DNA from: Candidatus Andersenbacteria bacterium RIFCSPHIGHO2_02_FULL_45_11
GTDB lineage: Bacteria > Patescibacteriota > Andersenbacteria > UBA10190
DNA: 25,275 nucleotides
Assembly: GCA_001817055.1 (NCBI GenBank)
Contig: MHHP01000001.1
Coordinates: 15,674 to 40,948, forward strand
Direction: 5' to 3'
The notes under the pieces were generated by a model. That model saw only the letters and a program-made list of their open reading frames with translations, was not told the DNA's origin and ran no database searches. This document shows positions 1-7,331 of the stretch, one piece after another. The translations under genes and the position numbers were made by a program. The stretch's first letter is position 1; every line of letters begins with the position of its first letter.

Positions 1-104
1 AATCGGAATCTGCGTCCACCCTTTACTACACGGACAACGCGGGAGATCTCTAACACTTCATGTGCGAACCCGCCTATTTCTTGTGATTGTGGTGAATATG
101 CCAT
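1..104 (-). CDS. rpsE: 30S ribosomal protein S5, N-terminal part (runs off the window)
   Basis: The first 34 codons of S5 are visible, beginning at an ATG at 104 and reading off the left edge. The translation ends in VVRVVKGGRRFR, which matches the conserved S5 motif at the start of its double-stranded-RNA-binding-like domain. S5 is a small-subunit protein involved in decoding fidelity. It follows rplR by 15 bp, the standard spc-operon order. No Shine-Dalgarno sequence is seen, and the base before the ATG is T as in most genes here. Only the N-terminus is available, but motif plus context make the call firm. Confidence 0.9.
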   Translation of the reverse strand, partial: MAYSPQSQEIGGFAHEVLEISRVVRVVKGGRRFR

Positions 105-119
105 ACAAATCTTCGTACT

Positions 120-428
120 CTAAAAAATGAGACCGCCATTACGCAGGGCATCCGCAAGCGCTTGTACACGGCCATGGTATGCATACCCACCGCGATCAAA
201 CACTACACGAGAGATTCCCTTTTCTTTTGCAAGGCCCGCAAGCTGCGTACCTACGGTATCGCTATCAGTACCTCGTGCAGAAGCAAGAGTTACTCCTTTG
301 CTATCATCAATAATCTGAACCTCCAACGCACGATTGCTCCTAAATACACATACGCGAGGACGCGCAGCGCTTCCAATCATGGTAGATCTGATCTTTCGAT
401 GGCGAATTTTTCTATTAGCAGAATTCAT
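120..428 (-). CDS. rplR: 50S ribosomal protein L18
   Basis: This 102-residue protein matches L18, which binds 5S rRNA in the central protuberance of the large subunit. The core RPRVCVFRSNRALEVQIIDD and the C-terminal signature YHGRVQALADALRNGGLIF are both present. It is slightly shorter than the usual 115-120 residues because the basic N-terminal tail is short. It lies between rplF and rpsE in canonical spc order, 12 bp after rplF. The ATG at 428 is preceded by CCT and has no Shine-Dalgarno sequence. Confidence 0.96.
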   Translation of the reverse strand: MNSANRKIRHRKIRSTMIGSAARPRVCVFRSNRALEVQIIDDSKGVTLASARGTDSDTVGTQLAGLAKEKGISRVVFDRGGYAYHGRVQALADALRNGGLIF

Positions 429-440
429 AGGATATGAAGA

Positions 441-983
441 TTATGCGGCAGCGCCGACAACTTTACCAACTTTTCGGCGAACATGTTCGCCCACATATCG
501 GATTCCTTTTCCTTTATACGGCTCTGGCGGACGAATCGCACGGATATTTGCCGCAACTTGACCTACCGTATATGCATCAAAGCCTTCCACCGTAACAATT
601 TCTTTTTCTACAGTAAAGGAAATTCCTTCCGGAGCCTCTATAAGTACCGGATGAGAAAACCCAACAAGCAATTGCAAATTCTTCCCTTGCAAAGATGCAC
701 GGTATCCAACGCCCTGCAATTCAAGCTTTTTAGTAAATCCTGTGTGCACGCCCTCTACTGCATTTGCGAGGATTGCGCGCATGGTTCCCCATAATGCCGA
801 GGATTTCTTCGTTTCATGTTGGATAGCACACGTCATTTGCGAATCTGCTACCGTTACACCAATCACAGGATGCACAGGGACAGTAATCTGACCCTTAGGG
901 CCTTTTACAATAACATCCTGGCCGGTGACAGTAATATCAACGCCTGCAGGGATCTCAATACATTGTTTGCCGATTCTAGACAT
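441..983 (-). CDS. rplF: 50S ribosomal protein L6
   Basis: The 180-residue product has normal L6 length. It shows the N-terminal MSRIGKQCIEIPAGV motif and the C-terminal PPEPYKGKGIRYVGEHVRRK signature that contacts 23S rRNA near the factor-binding site. L6 has two similar RNA-binding domains, and both halves are intact here. It lies 9 bp downstream of rpsH and 12 bp upstream of rplR, so translation is probably coupled along the operon. Nothing looks unusual apart from the missing Shine-Dalgarno sequence. Confidence 0.97.
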   Translation of the reverse strand: MSRIGKQCIEIPAGVDITVTGQDVIVKGPKGQITVPVHPVIGVTVADSQMTCAIQHETKKSSALWGTMRAILANAVEGVHTGFTKKLELQGVGYRASLQGKNLQLLVGFSHPVLIEAPEGISFTVEKEIVTVEGFDAYTVGQVAANIRAIRPPEPYKGKGIRYVGEHVRRKVGKVVGAAA

Positions 984-992
984 AGATACAAG

Positions 993-1379
993 TTACCAAA
1001 TAGCGCAGATAAGTTCTCCTCCAACCTTTTTTCCTCGGGCATGCTTTTCATCCATCAATCCTTGAGGGGTAGAAACCACAACCATACCTGAATCTTGATG
1101 AGTATACGGCATATGAGCTGCCCCTGCGTATACTCGACGCCCAGGCTTTGAAATTCGCTTTACGCCACTAATCTTCGGCTTTCCAGATTCAGTATACGAA
1201 AGCGATACCACCAACTTTGCAATAGGAGATTCTTGCGTACGAACGTCTCCAATAAAATCGCTCTTCTTCATAAACGCCAACAGTGATTCTGCGAATTTAG
1301 AATATGGTACTGCAACGCGTTTTTTTCCAACGCGCTGGCCGTTCATAAGGATCGTAAGAATGTTAGATACAGTATCCAT
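993..1379 (-). CDS. rpsH: 30S ribosomal protein S8
   Basis: S8 binds the central domain of 16S rRNA; in E. coli it also represses the spc operon. The 128-residue product starts MDTVSNILTILMNGQ and ends with STPQGLMDEKHARGKKVGGELICAIW, the family's C-terminal signature. I chose the ATG at 1379. An in-frame TTG four codons upstream would overlap rpsN, and the ATG gives the usual family start plus a 5-bp gap after the rpsN stop. The start is preceded by ACCT, with no purine-rich ribosome site. Confidence 0.95.
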   Translation of the reverse strand: MDTVSNILTILMNGQRVGKKRVAVPYSKFAESLLAFMKKSDFIGDVRTQESPIAKLVVSLSYTESGKPKISGVKRISKPGRRVYAGAAHMPYTHQDSGMVVVSTPQGLMDEKHARGKKVGGELICAIW

Positions 1380-1384
1380 AGGTA

Positions 1385-1570
1385 TTACCAAGAAGATTTA
1401 CGAATACCGGGAACATGGCCTGCTTCCGCATTCTCGCGAAAACAAATCCTGCACATACCAAAATCTCTCATATAGCCACGAGGTCTTCCGCAAAGCTTGC
1501 AGCGGCTATGCGCCCGAGTGGAGAACTTGGGAACCCGTTTGCTTTTAGCGATGGAAGACGTTTTTGCCAT
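1385..1570 (-). CDS. rpsN: 30S ribosomal protein S14, zinc-binding short form
   Basis: This 61-residue protein is the short, zinc-containing S14 type. Two CxxC pairs (CKLC and CRIC) flank GRPRGYMRDFGM, which would coordinate one zinc ion, and the protein ends in GIRKSSW as the family does. S14 sits in the 30S head and helps assembly. The reading frame is open further upstream, but MAKTSSIAKSKR at 1570 gives the standard length and avoids running into rplE. It lies 25 bp after rplE and 5 bp before rpsH. Confidence 0.96.
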   Translation of the reverse strand: MAKTSSIAKSKRVPKFSTRAHSRCKLCGRPRGYMRDFGMCRICFRENAEAGHVPGIRKSSW

Positions 1571-1595
1571 ATAAATAGTGAATATACCGTATGTA

Positions 1596-2138
1596 TTAAT
1601 CTTCTTCAAGTTCCTCGGTGCGGAAGGGGAATCCGAGTGCACGGAACATTTGCTCTGCTGTTTCGTTATTTTTAGCAGTTGTTACGAACGTAATCCCAAC
1701 TCCAAAGATAACGTCTGTCTTGTCCGCATGGATTTCAGGAAATGCCAAATGCTCCGTAAGGCCAATGCTTGCGTTACCATTGCCGTCCAACACCTTCAAC
1801 GAAAGCCCTCTAAAATCACGTACGCGTGGCAGCGTAATGTCGACAAATCGAGTCAAGAAGTTCTCCATACGTTTTCCTCGTAGTGTTACAGTGTATCCAA
1901 CCAGGTTTCCTTCACGAACGTTAAATCCTGCAACAGATGCTCGGGCACTTCGTGCGCGCGGCTTTTGCCCAGTGATTGCAGCCAAGTCTTTTTGCACAGC
2001 TTCAATATGCTGCTTATTGTCGCGATTCTTTCCAACACCAACGCTCACCACGACTTTCGTGACACGAGGCACTGCATGGATATTTTTAATACCAAGGGAT
2101 GCTGCGAGCTTTGTTGTTGTAGGGGTTATAACGGGCAT
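1596..2138 (-). CDS. rplE: 50S ribosomal protein L5
   Basis: The product is 180 residues, almost exactly the family norm. L5 binds 5S rRNA and contacts the P-site tRNA in the central protuberance. Recognisable parts include KVVVSVGVGKNRDNK, the ITGQKPRARSARASVAGFNVR region and FPEIHADKTDVIFGVGITFVT near the C-terminus. It has its normal neighbours, rplX 11 bp upstream and rpsN downstream. The start codon context is TTCCTATG. Confidence 0.97.
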   Translation of the reverse strand: MPVITPTTTKLAASLGIKNIHAVPRVTKVVVSVGVGKNRDNKQHIEAVQKDLAAITGQKPRARSARASVAGFNVREGNLVGYTVTLRGKRMENFLTRFVDITLPRVRDFRGLSLKVLDGNGNASIGLTEHLAFPEIHADKTDVIFGVGITFVTTAKNNETAEQMFRALGFPFRTEELEED

Positions 2139-2149
2139 AGGAATTTTTG

Positions 2150-2470
2150 TTATTCAATCACAGACTTACATTGCTTGCATACGCGCTGGCGTACGCCATT
2201 TTCACGAGTGATGCCAATACGAGTACCCTTCTTGCATTGCGTACAGATGATCTGAACGTTGGCAACAGGAATAGGTGCTGCAATTGTTACACGCTGGCCT
2301 TTTTGTCCGCCTTGGCGGGGCTTTACGTGCTTCTTTACCATTGCAATACCTTCTACTACCAATCGTCCTTCTAACGGAAGTACAGCCAATACCTTGCCAC
2401 GCTTTCCTGCATCTTTTCCGCGAAGAATTCGAACCGTATCGTTTCGTTTAATTTTTGGGAGAATAGCCAT
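2150..2470 (-). CDS. rplX: 50S ribosomal protein L24
   Basis: L24 is an assembly-initiator protein near the polypeptide exit tunnel. The 106-residue sequence contains the KOW motif (VRILRGKDAGKRGKVLAVLP, about residues 13-32) and the KKHVKPRQGGQKG stretch. The C-terminus carries two Cys pairs, CTQC and CKQC, about 20 residues apart, which could form a small zinc knuckle. This is a variation known in some bacterial L24 proteins; zinc binding is inferred. It lies 6 bp after rplN and 11 bp before rplE. Confidence 0.96.
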   Translation of the reverse strand: MAILPKIKRNDTVRILRGKDAGKRGKVLAVLPLEGRLVVEGIAMVKKHVKPRQGGQKGQRVTIAAPIPVANVQIICTQCKKGTRIGITRENGVRQRVCKQCKSVIE

Positions 2471-2476
2471 AGAGAT

Positions 2477-2848
2477 TTACCAAACTTCGGGTGCTAATGA
2501 TACAATTTTTTGAAAACCTTTTCCGCGAAGCTCGCGAGCAATTGGGCCAAATACGCGCGTACCAACAGGGTCTTTGGATTCCTTTCCAACAATTACCGCC
2601 GCATTATCATCAAAACGGATTGCCGTTCCATCAGAGCGCTTATGCTCTTTACGAACACGAACAATCACAGCTCGTACAACTTCACCCTTTTTTACGGTTG
2701 CGCGAGGTTCTGCAACCTTTACAGAAGCAACAACAATATCGCCAATATACGCATAGCGACGCTTGGTAGATCCAAGCACGCGAATAACCTTTATCATCTT
2801 GCCGCCGGAGTTATCCGCAACAACTAATTTAGCTTCTTCGCGGATCAT
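2477..2848 (-). CDS. rplN: 50S ribosomal protein L14
   Basis: L14 lies at the subunit interface, where it forms bridges to 16S rRNA. The 123-residue product has the typical length and motifs: NSGGKMIKVIRVLGSTKRRYA near the N-terminus, then GEVVRAVIVR, IRFDDNAAVIV and the ending FQKIVSLAPEVW. Its ATG overlaps the rpsQ stop codon by 4 bases (ATGA), indicating translational coupling. Confidence 0.97.
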   Translation of the reverse strand: MIREEAKLVVADNSGGKMIKVIRVLGSTKRRYAYIGDIVVASVKVAEPRATVKKGEVVRAVIVRVRKEHKRSDGTAIRFDDNAAVIVGKESKDPVGTRVFGPIARELRGKGFQKIVSLAPEVW

Positions 2849-3114
2849 ACGGTTCCTCCCTTAGATGGCAAAACAATCCAGCGCTTGCGAGCTGATAATG
2901 GACGAGACTCTTGGATCGTAACCTTTGCTCCGACTATAAGCGCATCGCTAATATCGTGAGCTAAATACCGCTTTGTTCGATGAATCCGTTTTCCATACAC
3001 CGGATGAGCAGCAACGCGCACAACCTCAACAGCCACAGTCTTTGTTCCAGACTTAGACACAACAACGCCAGATAGTTGGCGTTTATGGGCAGATTGTACG
3101 ACAGGGTTGTTCAT
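2845..3114 (-). CDS. rpsQ: 30S ribosomal protein S17
   Basis: S17 is a primary 16S rRNA-binding protein with an OB fold. The 89-residue product contains LSGVVVSKSGTKTVAVEV and HPVYGKRIHRTKRYLAHD, both hallmarks of the family, and the usual DALIVGAKVTIQESRPLSARKRW segment. Its stop overlaps the rplN start by 4 bases, and it lies 9 bp after rpmC. Length and order are as expected. Confidence 0.96.
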   Translation of the reverse strand: MNNPVVQSAHKRQLSGVVVSKSGTKTVAVEVVRVAAHPVYGKRIHRTKRYLAHDISDALIVGAKVTIQESRPLSARKRWIVLPSKGGTV

Positions 3115-3123
3115 AAGAGATTA

Positions 3124-3309
3124 CTATGAGTGATTTGCCAAAATAGTGCAAATCCGAGCGATTGTTCGGCGCAATGGTGAAAGCTGAGCATGGTTCTTAT
3201 CCTTACCACTTTGCACCTGTTCTCGCACATGAAAAAACTGCTCACGCGCCTGCTGAAGGCGGGTCGTAAGTTCTTCTTTTGATAATTGATTGAGTTCTTG
3301 AGTTTGCAT
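3124..3309 (-). CDS. rpmC: 50S ribosomal protein L29
   Basis: L29 is a small two-helix protein at the exit tunnel, where it helps dock trigger factor and SRP. The 61-residue sequence has the characteristic LNQLSKEELTTRLQQAREQFFHVREQV helix and an ending similar to the family's IARI-TIL motif (RTIARICTILANHS). It sits in its usual place between rplP and rpsQ. The weak sequence signature is offset by the unambiguous context. Confidence 0.94.
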   Translation of the reverse strand: MQTQELNQLSKEELTTRLQQAREQFFHVREQVQSGKDKNHAQLSPLRRTIARICTILANHS

Positions 3310-3314
3310 AGCGG

Positions 3315-3728
3315 TTATCCTACTTTCGCAATAAATTTAGTCTTAAGAGGAAGCTTATGAGCTGCGAGGCGCAATCCTTCGCGAGCCGTTACTTCATCCA
3401 TACCATCTACTTCAAATACGATTCTTCCTCGATGCACTACTGCAACAAAGTGATCTACTGAACCTTTACCCTTACCCATTGGGAGCTCTTGCCCCTTTGC
3501 AGTAACAGGCTTGTCAGGAAAAATACGAATCCAAACTTTCCCACTTCGCTTTGCATAGCGGGTTACGGCGCGTCGTGCAGCTTCTAGTTGACGAGCAGAT
3601 ACCCAACGACTTTCCATAGCCTTTAGCCCATATTGCCCAAAGTCGATAGTAAGAGAGCCTTTTGCGGCACCACGAACAGAGCCCTTCTGATGCTTGCGAT
3701 GCTTTACTTTGCGAGGAATAAACGACAT
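3315..3728 (-). CDS. rplP: 50S ribosomal protein L16
   Basis: L16 helps organise the A-site tRNA region of the 50S subunit. The 137 residues are full length: the N-terminal PRKVKHRKHQKGSVRG, the central GSLTIDFGQYGLKAMES, the IRIFPDKPVTAKGQELPMGKG motif typical of L16/L10e, and EGLRLAAHKLPLKTKFI at the C-terminus. It is separated from rpsC by a single base, so translation is likely coupled, and from rpmC by 5 bp. Confidence 0.97.
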   Translation of the reverse strand: MSFIPRKVKHRKHQKGSVRGAAKGSLTIDFGQYGLKAMESRWVSARQLEAARRAVTRYAKRSGKVWIRIFPDKPVTAKGQELPMGKGKGSVDHFVAVVHRGRIVFEVDGMDEVTAREGLRLAAHKLPLKTKFIAKVG

Positions 3729-3729
3729 A

Positions 3730-4467
3730 TTATTTTGTTACTTTTTCAGCAAGCGACGCACGCCGACGTGGAGCAGCTTTAGTTTCTTTTGGAGTACCAA
3801 TAGTTTCTCCTACTTTTTCTTCTTTCTCTACAGCATATTCGCCTCGGTTAATCCAAACCTTCACACCAATTGTTCCGAACGTGGTAAAAGCTGTTTTTGT
3901 TGCATACGAAATGTCTGCACGGAATGTATGCAAAGGAACGTTTCCATCTGCAAGCCATTCACGACGAGCTATATCTGCACCGTTTAAACGCCCTGCAACT
4001 GCGATACGCACTCCCCGGGCACCTGCTTGCATAGAACGGCCCACTGTCTGCTTTAACACGCGCCTATAGGGCATGCGTCGCTCAATCTGGTCTACTACCT
4101 GCGTTGCAACCGCAGCAGCATCAGTATCAGGGTTTCTGATTTCTTGTACATTAATGCGATAACGCAGCGTTTTTCCAAACATTTTTTGCAAATCTTTTTG
4201 AATCTTCTCAATACCAGAGCCCCCACGGCCAATCACAACTGCAGGGCGAGAAGTATGAATAGTAAGCACTGTTTCTCGTGCTTGTCGAACAATTTCTAAT
4301 CGAGAGATAGATGCGCTCCGCAAATTCTTCTTTAAGTAATTTCGAATTTGAATGTCTTGAAGTAAATTCTTGCTAAACTCTTTCGGATCATCAGAAAACC
4401 ACTTCGCGTCCCAGTTGTGGAGGATGTTTCCGATTCTAAGTATATTTGGATTGGTTTTTCTGCCCAT
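3730..4467 (-). CDS. rpsC: 30S ribosomal protein S3, with basic C-terminal tail
   Basis: S3 forms part of the mRNA entry site and its helicase. The 245-residue product begins MGRKTNPNILRIG and carries a type II KH domain with the GXXG loop in VVIGRGGSGIEKIQKDL (about residues 78-94). The C-terminal S3 domain includes RAGARGVRIAVAGRLNGADIAR. The last 35 or so residues form a charged, low-complexity tail not needed by the core family. The context is normal: 1 bp to rplP and 14 bp from rplV. Confidence 0.96.
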   Translation of the reverse strand: MGRKTNPNILRIGNILHNWDAKWFSDDPKEFSKNLLQDIQIRNYLKKNLRSASISRLEIVRQARETVLTIHTSRPAVVIGRGGSGIEKIQKDLQKMFGKTLRYRINVQEIRNPDTDAAAVATQVVDQIERRMPYRRVLKQTVGRSMQAGARGVRIAVAGRLNGADIARREWLADGNVPLHTFRADISYATKTAFTTFGTIGVKVWINRGEYAVEKEEKVGETIGTPKETKAAPRRRASLAEKVTK

Positions 4468-4481
4468 AGGTATATATAAAG

Positions 4482-5045
4482 TTAGCCGATACTTTTTCTA
4501 CGATGCGTCTTTTTCGCATCGCTTCCTGCTTGGTTGATGCTTTTCTTCTTCTCATCAGCCCGATCTTGAGTCGCATGCTTTGTCAGCGGTTGTTCTGCAA
4601 GTTCCTGCTCTTGTTTCTTATTCTCTTTCTCCTCAAGTGCAACAAACTCACCAGCGGTTACCGTTGAAATTTCTGCGGCCCTCGATGAAGTTTTCTTCTT
4701 CGGTTTTTCTGAAACTTCCCCTTCTACTATAACCGTAACATGTGCTGTGCGTTTTAAAATAGGATGAGCCATACCTTTTGAAACTGGCATAAACCGTTTC
4801 ATCACAAGGCCCTGGTTTACCAAAATGCTTGCAACCTTCAAATCAGAAGCTGGGATCTGCAAGTTATGCGTTGCATTTGCAATCGCACTTTTGAGTACAT
4901 CGCCAATAATAACTGGCGCTTTTCCAACTGCGAATGCAAGTTGTTGCTGTGCACGATCAGCGCTCATCCCCTGTATCATGCGCGCATACGGCCGCAATTT
5001 GCGAGGAGACATTCGAGCGTGTTTTTGTGTAGCAGATACTTTCAT
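4482..5045 (-). CDS. rplV: 50S ribosomal protein L22, with long charged C-terminal extension
   Basis: L22 lines the peptide exit tunnel. The N-terminal 110 residues are ordinary L22, with MSPRKLRPYARMI, the ADLKVASILVNQG-type region and the FMPVSKGMAHPILKRTAHVTVIV hairpin segment. About 75 further residues rich in Lys, Glu, Gln and Ala follow, taking the protein to 187 residues against a usual 110-120. The tail looks disordered, and a role outside the tunnel is inferred only from its composition. It overlaps nothing and follows rpsS by 6 bp. Confidence 0.95.
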   Translation of the reverse strand: MKVSATQKHARMSPRKLRPYARMIQGMSADRAQQQLAFAVGKAPVIIGDVLKSAIANATHNLQIPASDLKVASILVNQGLVMKRFMPVSKGMAHPILKRTAHVTVIVEGEVSEKPKKKTSSRAAEISTVTAGEFVALEEKENKKQEQELAEQPLTKHATQDRADEKKKSINQAGSDAKKTHRRKSIG

Positions 5046-5051
5046 AGGAAA

Positions 5052-5384
5052 CTATTTCTTAGGGGCAGCATCAGCAGACTTAGCAGCCGTAACCTTTGCA
5101 GCGGCGGCGGCCTCATTTGCCTTTTGAATTTGTCCTCCGTGGCGTACAAATTTCCGCGTAGCTGCAAATTCTCCAAGCTTATGGCCAACCATGTCCTCCG
5201 TTACCATCACCGTAATGTGCTCACGGCCGTTATGGACCCCAAACCGAAACCCAACCATCTCCGGGAAAATTGTTGATCTGCGACTCCAGGTTTTAATAAT
5301 CGTTCTGTCTCCAGCCTTAAGACCCTGCAATTTATCAAGCAGGTGCTGGTCTATAAATGGTCCTTTTTTTAGTGATCGTGCCAT
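5052..5384 (-). CDS. rpsS: 30S ribosomal protein S19, with Ala-rich tail
   Basis: S19 binds the 16S rRNA head next to S13. The sequence MARSLKKGPFIDQHLLDKL, then TWSRRSTIFPEMVGFRFGVHNG and MVGHKLGEFAATRKFVRHGG, is diagnostic. The product is 110 residues, longer than the usual 92, because of a C-terminal Ala/Lys-rich extension of about 20 residues. It follows rplB by only 2 bp, as expected for a coupled pair in this operon. Confidence 0.97.
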   Translation of the reverse strand: MARSLKKGPFIDQHLLDKLQGLKAGDRTIIKTWSRRSTIFPEMVGFRFGVHNGREHITVMVTEDMVGHKLGEFAATRKFVRHGGQIQKANEAAAAAKVTAAKSADAAPKK

Positions 5385-5386
5385 AG

Positions 5387-6229
5387 TTATTTCTTCCGTT
5401 TATTCTTCCGGCGTTCGACTATGAACATATCGGAATATTTTTTAGGTTTGCGAGTCTTCACGCCAAGTGCATGTTTGCCCCATGGAGTCTTTGGATACTT
5501 TAATCCAATCGACTGTGCGCCTTCACCACCACCATGTGGATGATCTACAGGGTTCATTACCTTTCCACGTACATTTGGGCGCTTCCCCAGCCTTCGGTTT
5601 CGTCCTGCTGATCCGATTCGCACTAATCGCCAATCTGGATTGCTGACCGTGCCAATTGTTGCATAGGATTCGCGGGAAATCAACCGGATCTCGCTCGATG
5701 CCATCTTAATTTGTGCGTGCTCTCCCTGCACATCCATTACCACGCCGTACGATCCAGCAGACCGGAACAAGCTACCACCGCGATTCGGTTGCATTTCAAC
5801 GTTATGAACGAATGCTCCAGGCGTAATATTTTTAAGCTTCATGCGGTTTCCATCTTTTTCAGGCGCTGCGTCTTCTACGATCGTAGAAGACCCTTCCACG
5901 GCACCTTCCCATGCGAGAATATATCGACGGTCTCCATCAACGTATCGAACAAGCGCTAAATATGCGGAACGATTTGGATCAAACTCAATATGTTCAACCG
6001 TACCCTGTACGCCCAACTTGTCTTGCCCAAAGGTAATAACGCGAACACGCCGCTTTACTCCACCGCCTCGGTGTCTGATCGTAATCTTGCCTTCAGATCC
6101 TCGACCGCTTGTTGCATGCTTAGAAACCAGCAACGTCTTCAGTGGCTTGCCTCTGTGCAATCCTTTGCGATCTACGATAGAAGCCTTTTTGCGGCCACCT
6201 CGTGTTGATTTGTAAATCTTAATAGCCAT
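5387..6229 (-). CDS. rplB: 50S ribosomal protein L2
   Basis: L2 is a core 23S rRNA-binding protein required for subunit association and peptidyl transferase activity. The 280-residue sequence is full length, with KITIRHRGGGVKRRVR near the N-terminus, the RSAGSYGVVMDVQGEHAQIKM segment, and GKVMNPVDHPHGGGEG near the C-terminus containing the conserved His associated with the catalytic centre. It lies 6 bp after rplW and 2 bp before rpsS. The start is preceded by TTCCT. Confidence 0.97.
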   Translation of the reverse strand: MAIKIYKSTRGGRKKASIVDRKGLHRGKPLKTLLVSKHATSGRGSEGKITIRHRGGGVKRRVRVITFGQDKLGVQGTVEHIEFDPNRSAYLALVRYVDGDRRYILAWEGAVEGSSTIVEDAAPEKDGNRMKLKNITPGAFVHNVEMQPNRGGSLFRSAGSYGVVMDVQGEHAQIKMASSEIRLISRESYATIGTVSNPDWRLVRIGSAGRNRRLGKRPNVRGKVMNPVDHPHGGGEGAQSIGLKYPKTPWGKHALGVKTRKPKKYSDMFIVERRKNKRKK

Positions 6230-6235
6230 AGGAAG

Positions 6236-6640
6236 TTATGCGCGTTGCGCTAATGCTTGGATATTATCAACGGTTACGTAGGCTTTCTTCCAGTTATTTG
6301 TTTTACCTTCAGAAATTCCACGGCGGCGATTCTTAGGATTCATCACAAGCGTACGAACGCTCGTAACCCTCACGCCATACCGAGATGCAACAACCTGCGC
6401 AATATGCCCCTTAGTAGCAGTAGGCAATACGCGAAATACGGCAGTGCCTTGCTCTTGCTGACGAATTCCTTTTTCAGAAATAATTTCGATTAAGCCAATC
6501 ATGCCAGAAGGCAGCGCAGCAGTATCAACGGTCTGCTTCTTTTTTGTAGCCGTAGTTGCAGCAGCCTTTACCTTCTTATTCTTCACAGCAACCTTATCGT
6601 TCTTGCCGAGAATTCGTTTTGATAGAGTTAAGAGTGACAT
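6236..6640 (-). CDS. rplW: 50S ribosomal protein L23
   Basis: L23 sits at the tunnel exit and is the main docking site for trigger factor and SRP. The 134-residue product starts MSLLTLSKRILG and contains an Ala/Lys/Thr-rich linker at about residues 17-38. The L23 fold follows, with EKGIRQQEQGTAVFRVLPTATKGHIAQVV and VRTLVMNPKNRRRG. The frame stays open upstream into rplD, but the ATG at 6640 leaves a 7-bp gap after the rplD stop and gives a sensible start. The linker makes it longer than the usual 95-100 residues. Confidence 0.93.
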   Translation of the reverse strand: MSLLTLSKRILGKNDKVAVKNKKVKAAATTATKKKQTVDTAALPSGMIGLIEIISEKGIRQQEQGTAVFRVLPTATKGHIAQVVASRYGVRVTSVRTLVMNPKNRRRGISEGKTNNWKKAYVTVDNIQALAQRA

Positions 6641-6647
6641 AGTGGAA

Positions 6648-7328
6648 TTATGAGATTGAGCATCGCTTTTCAATAACAGGCATTGCAGCTTCATCAATCC
6701 ACACTTGCCCAGCTTCCAAAATATCGAGTGGAGTTACGCTTCGTGCTTGCTTACATCGAAGTGTTGGAATGTTGCGAATACCGCGAGCCAATACAGCATG
6801 CGAATCATCTAAAACAATAAGGACTGACCGATTACCTTTCATCTGTTTTGCAATTTCATTTGTTTTCGGAGAAATCTCTTTTGGCAACTGCAATACAAAC
6901 AAACTCTCGTTTTTCACATGCAATGCGAATGCTCCGGCAAGCGCGAGTCTGCGTTCCTTTAGCTGGGTTCGAAGTACACGCTGCTTTCGAGAACGTGGCC
7001 CAAACGTAATACCACCACCTACCCACAACGGGGATCGGCTAGAACCATGACGAGACCGTCCTGTACCTTTTTGCTTCCATGGCTTGCGTCCACCGCCTCG
7101 TACCTCTGCACGCTCCTTAGTATGCGCAGTACGAATACGCATACGCTTGGTAATCGTATGAATCGTACGGGCAATAAGCGGCATTGGAACAGAAACAAAA
7201 AATGCAGGTGCATCAATTGCTTTCTTATCAATAGCTTCGAGTGTGCGCAATCGTAGTCCCCTCCCCCTTTTCAAGGGGGAGCTGGAGGGGGTGGGAGCGG
7301 CGATGACTTTTTTGGTTGCTTTTGCCAT
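6648..7328 (-). CDS. rplD: 50S ribosomal protein L4, carrying an in-frame REP-like insertion near its N-terminus
   Basis: L4 lines the exit tunnel and is an early assembly protein. The 226-residue product has the typical KERAEVRGGGRKPWKQKGTGR and SRSPLWVGGGITFGPRSRK loop that reaches into the tunnel, and a C-terminal domain with LIVLDDSHAV-like sequence. Residues 11-24 (about APTPSSSPLKRGRG) are encoded by a palindromic C-rich/G-rich repeat of the kind found in intergenic spaces elsewhere in this window, so the repeat appears to have inserted in frame. The start codon is preceded by AACCT. Confidence 0.95.
   Translation of the reverse strand: MAKATKKVIAAPTPSSSPLKRGRGLRLRTLEAIDKKAIDAPAFFVSVPMPLIARTIHTITKRMRIRTAHTKERAEVRGGGRKPWKQKGTGRSRHGSSRSPLWVGGGITFGPRSRKQRVLRTQLKERRLALAGAFALHVKNESLFVLQLPKEISPKTNEIAKQMKGNRSVLIVLDDSHAVLARGIRNIPTLRCKQARSVTPLDILEAGQVWIDEAAMPVIEKRCSIS
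7256..7300. repeat. REP-like palindrome inside the rplD coding sequence
   Basis: A near-perfect inverted repeat (CTCCCCC TTTTCA AGGGGGAG, 7261-7281) is followed by GGAGGGGGTGGG. The same arrangement occurs at 20504-20535 upstream of rpmB, so it is a dispersed repeat family rather than ordinary L4 sequence. Here it is translated in frame as part of the L4 N-terminus. Confidence 0.75.
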
Positions 7329-7331
7329 AGG

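Noticed and set aside
1571..1642. N-terminal extension of S14
   Set aside because: It would overlap the end of rplE. The ATG at 1570 gives the normal 61 residues.
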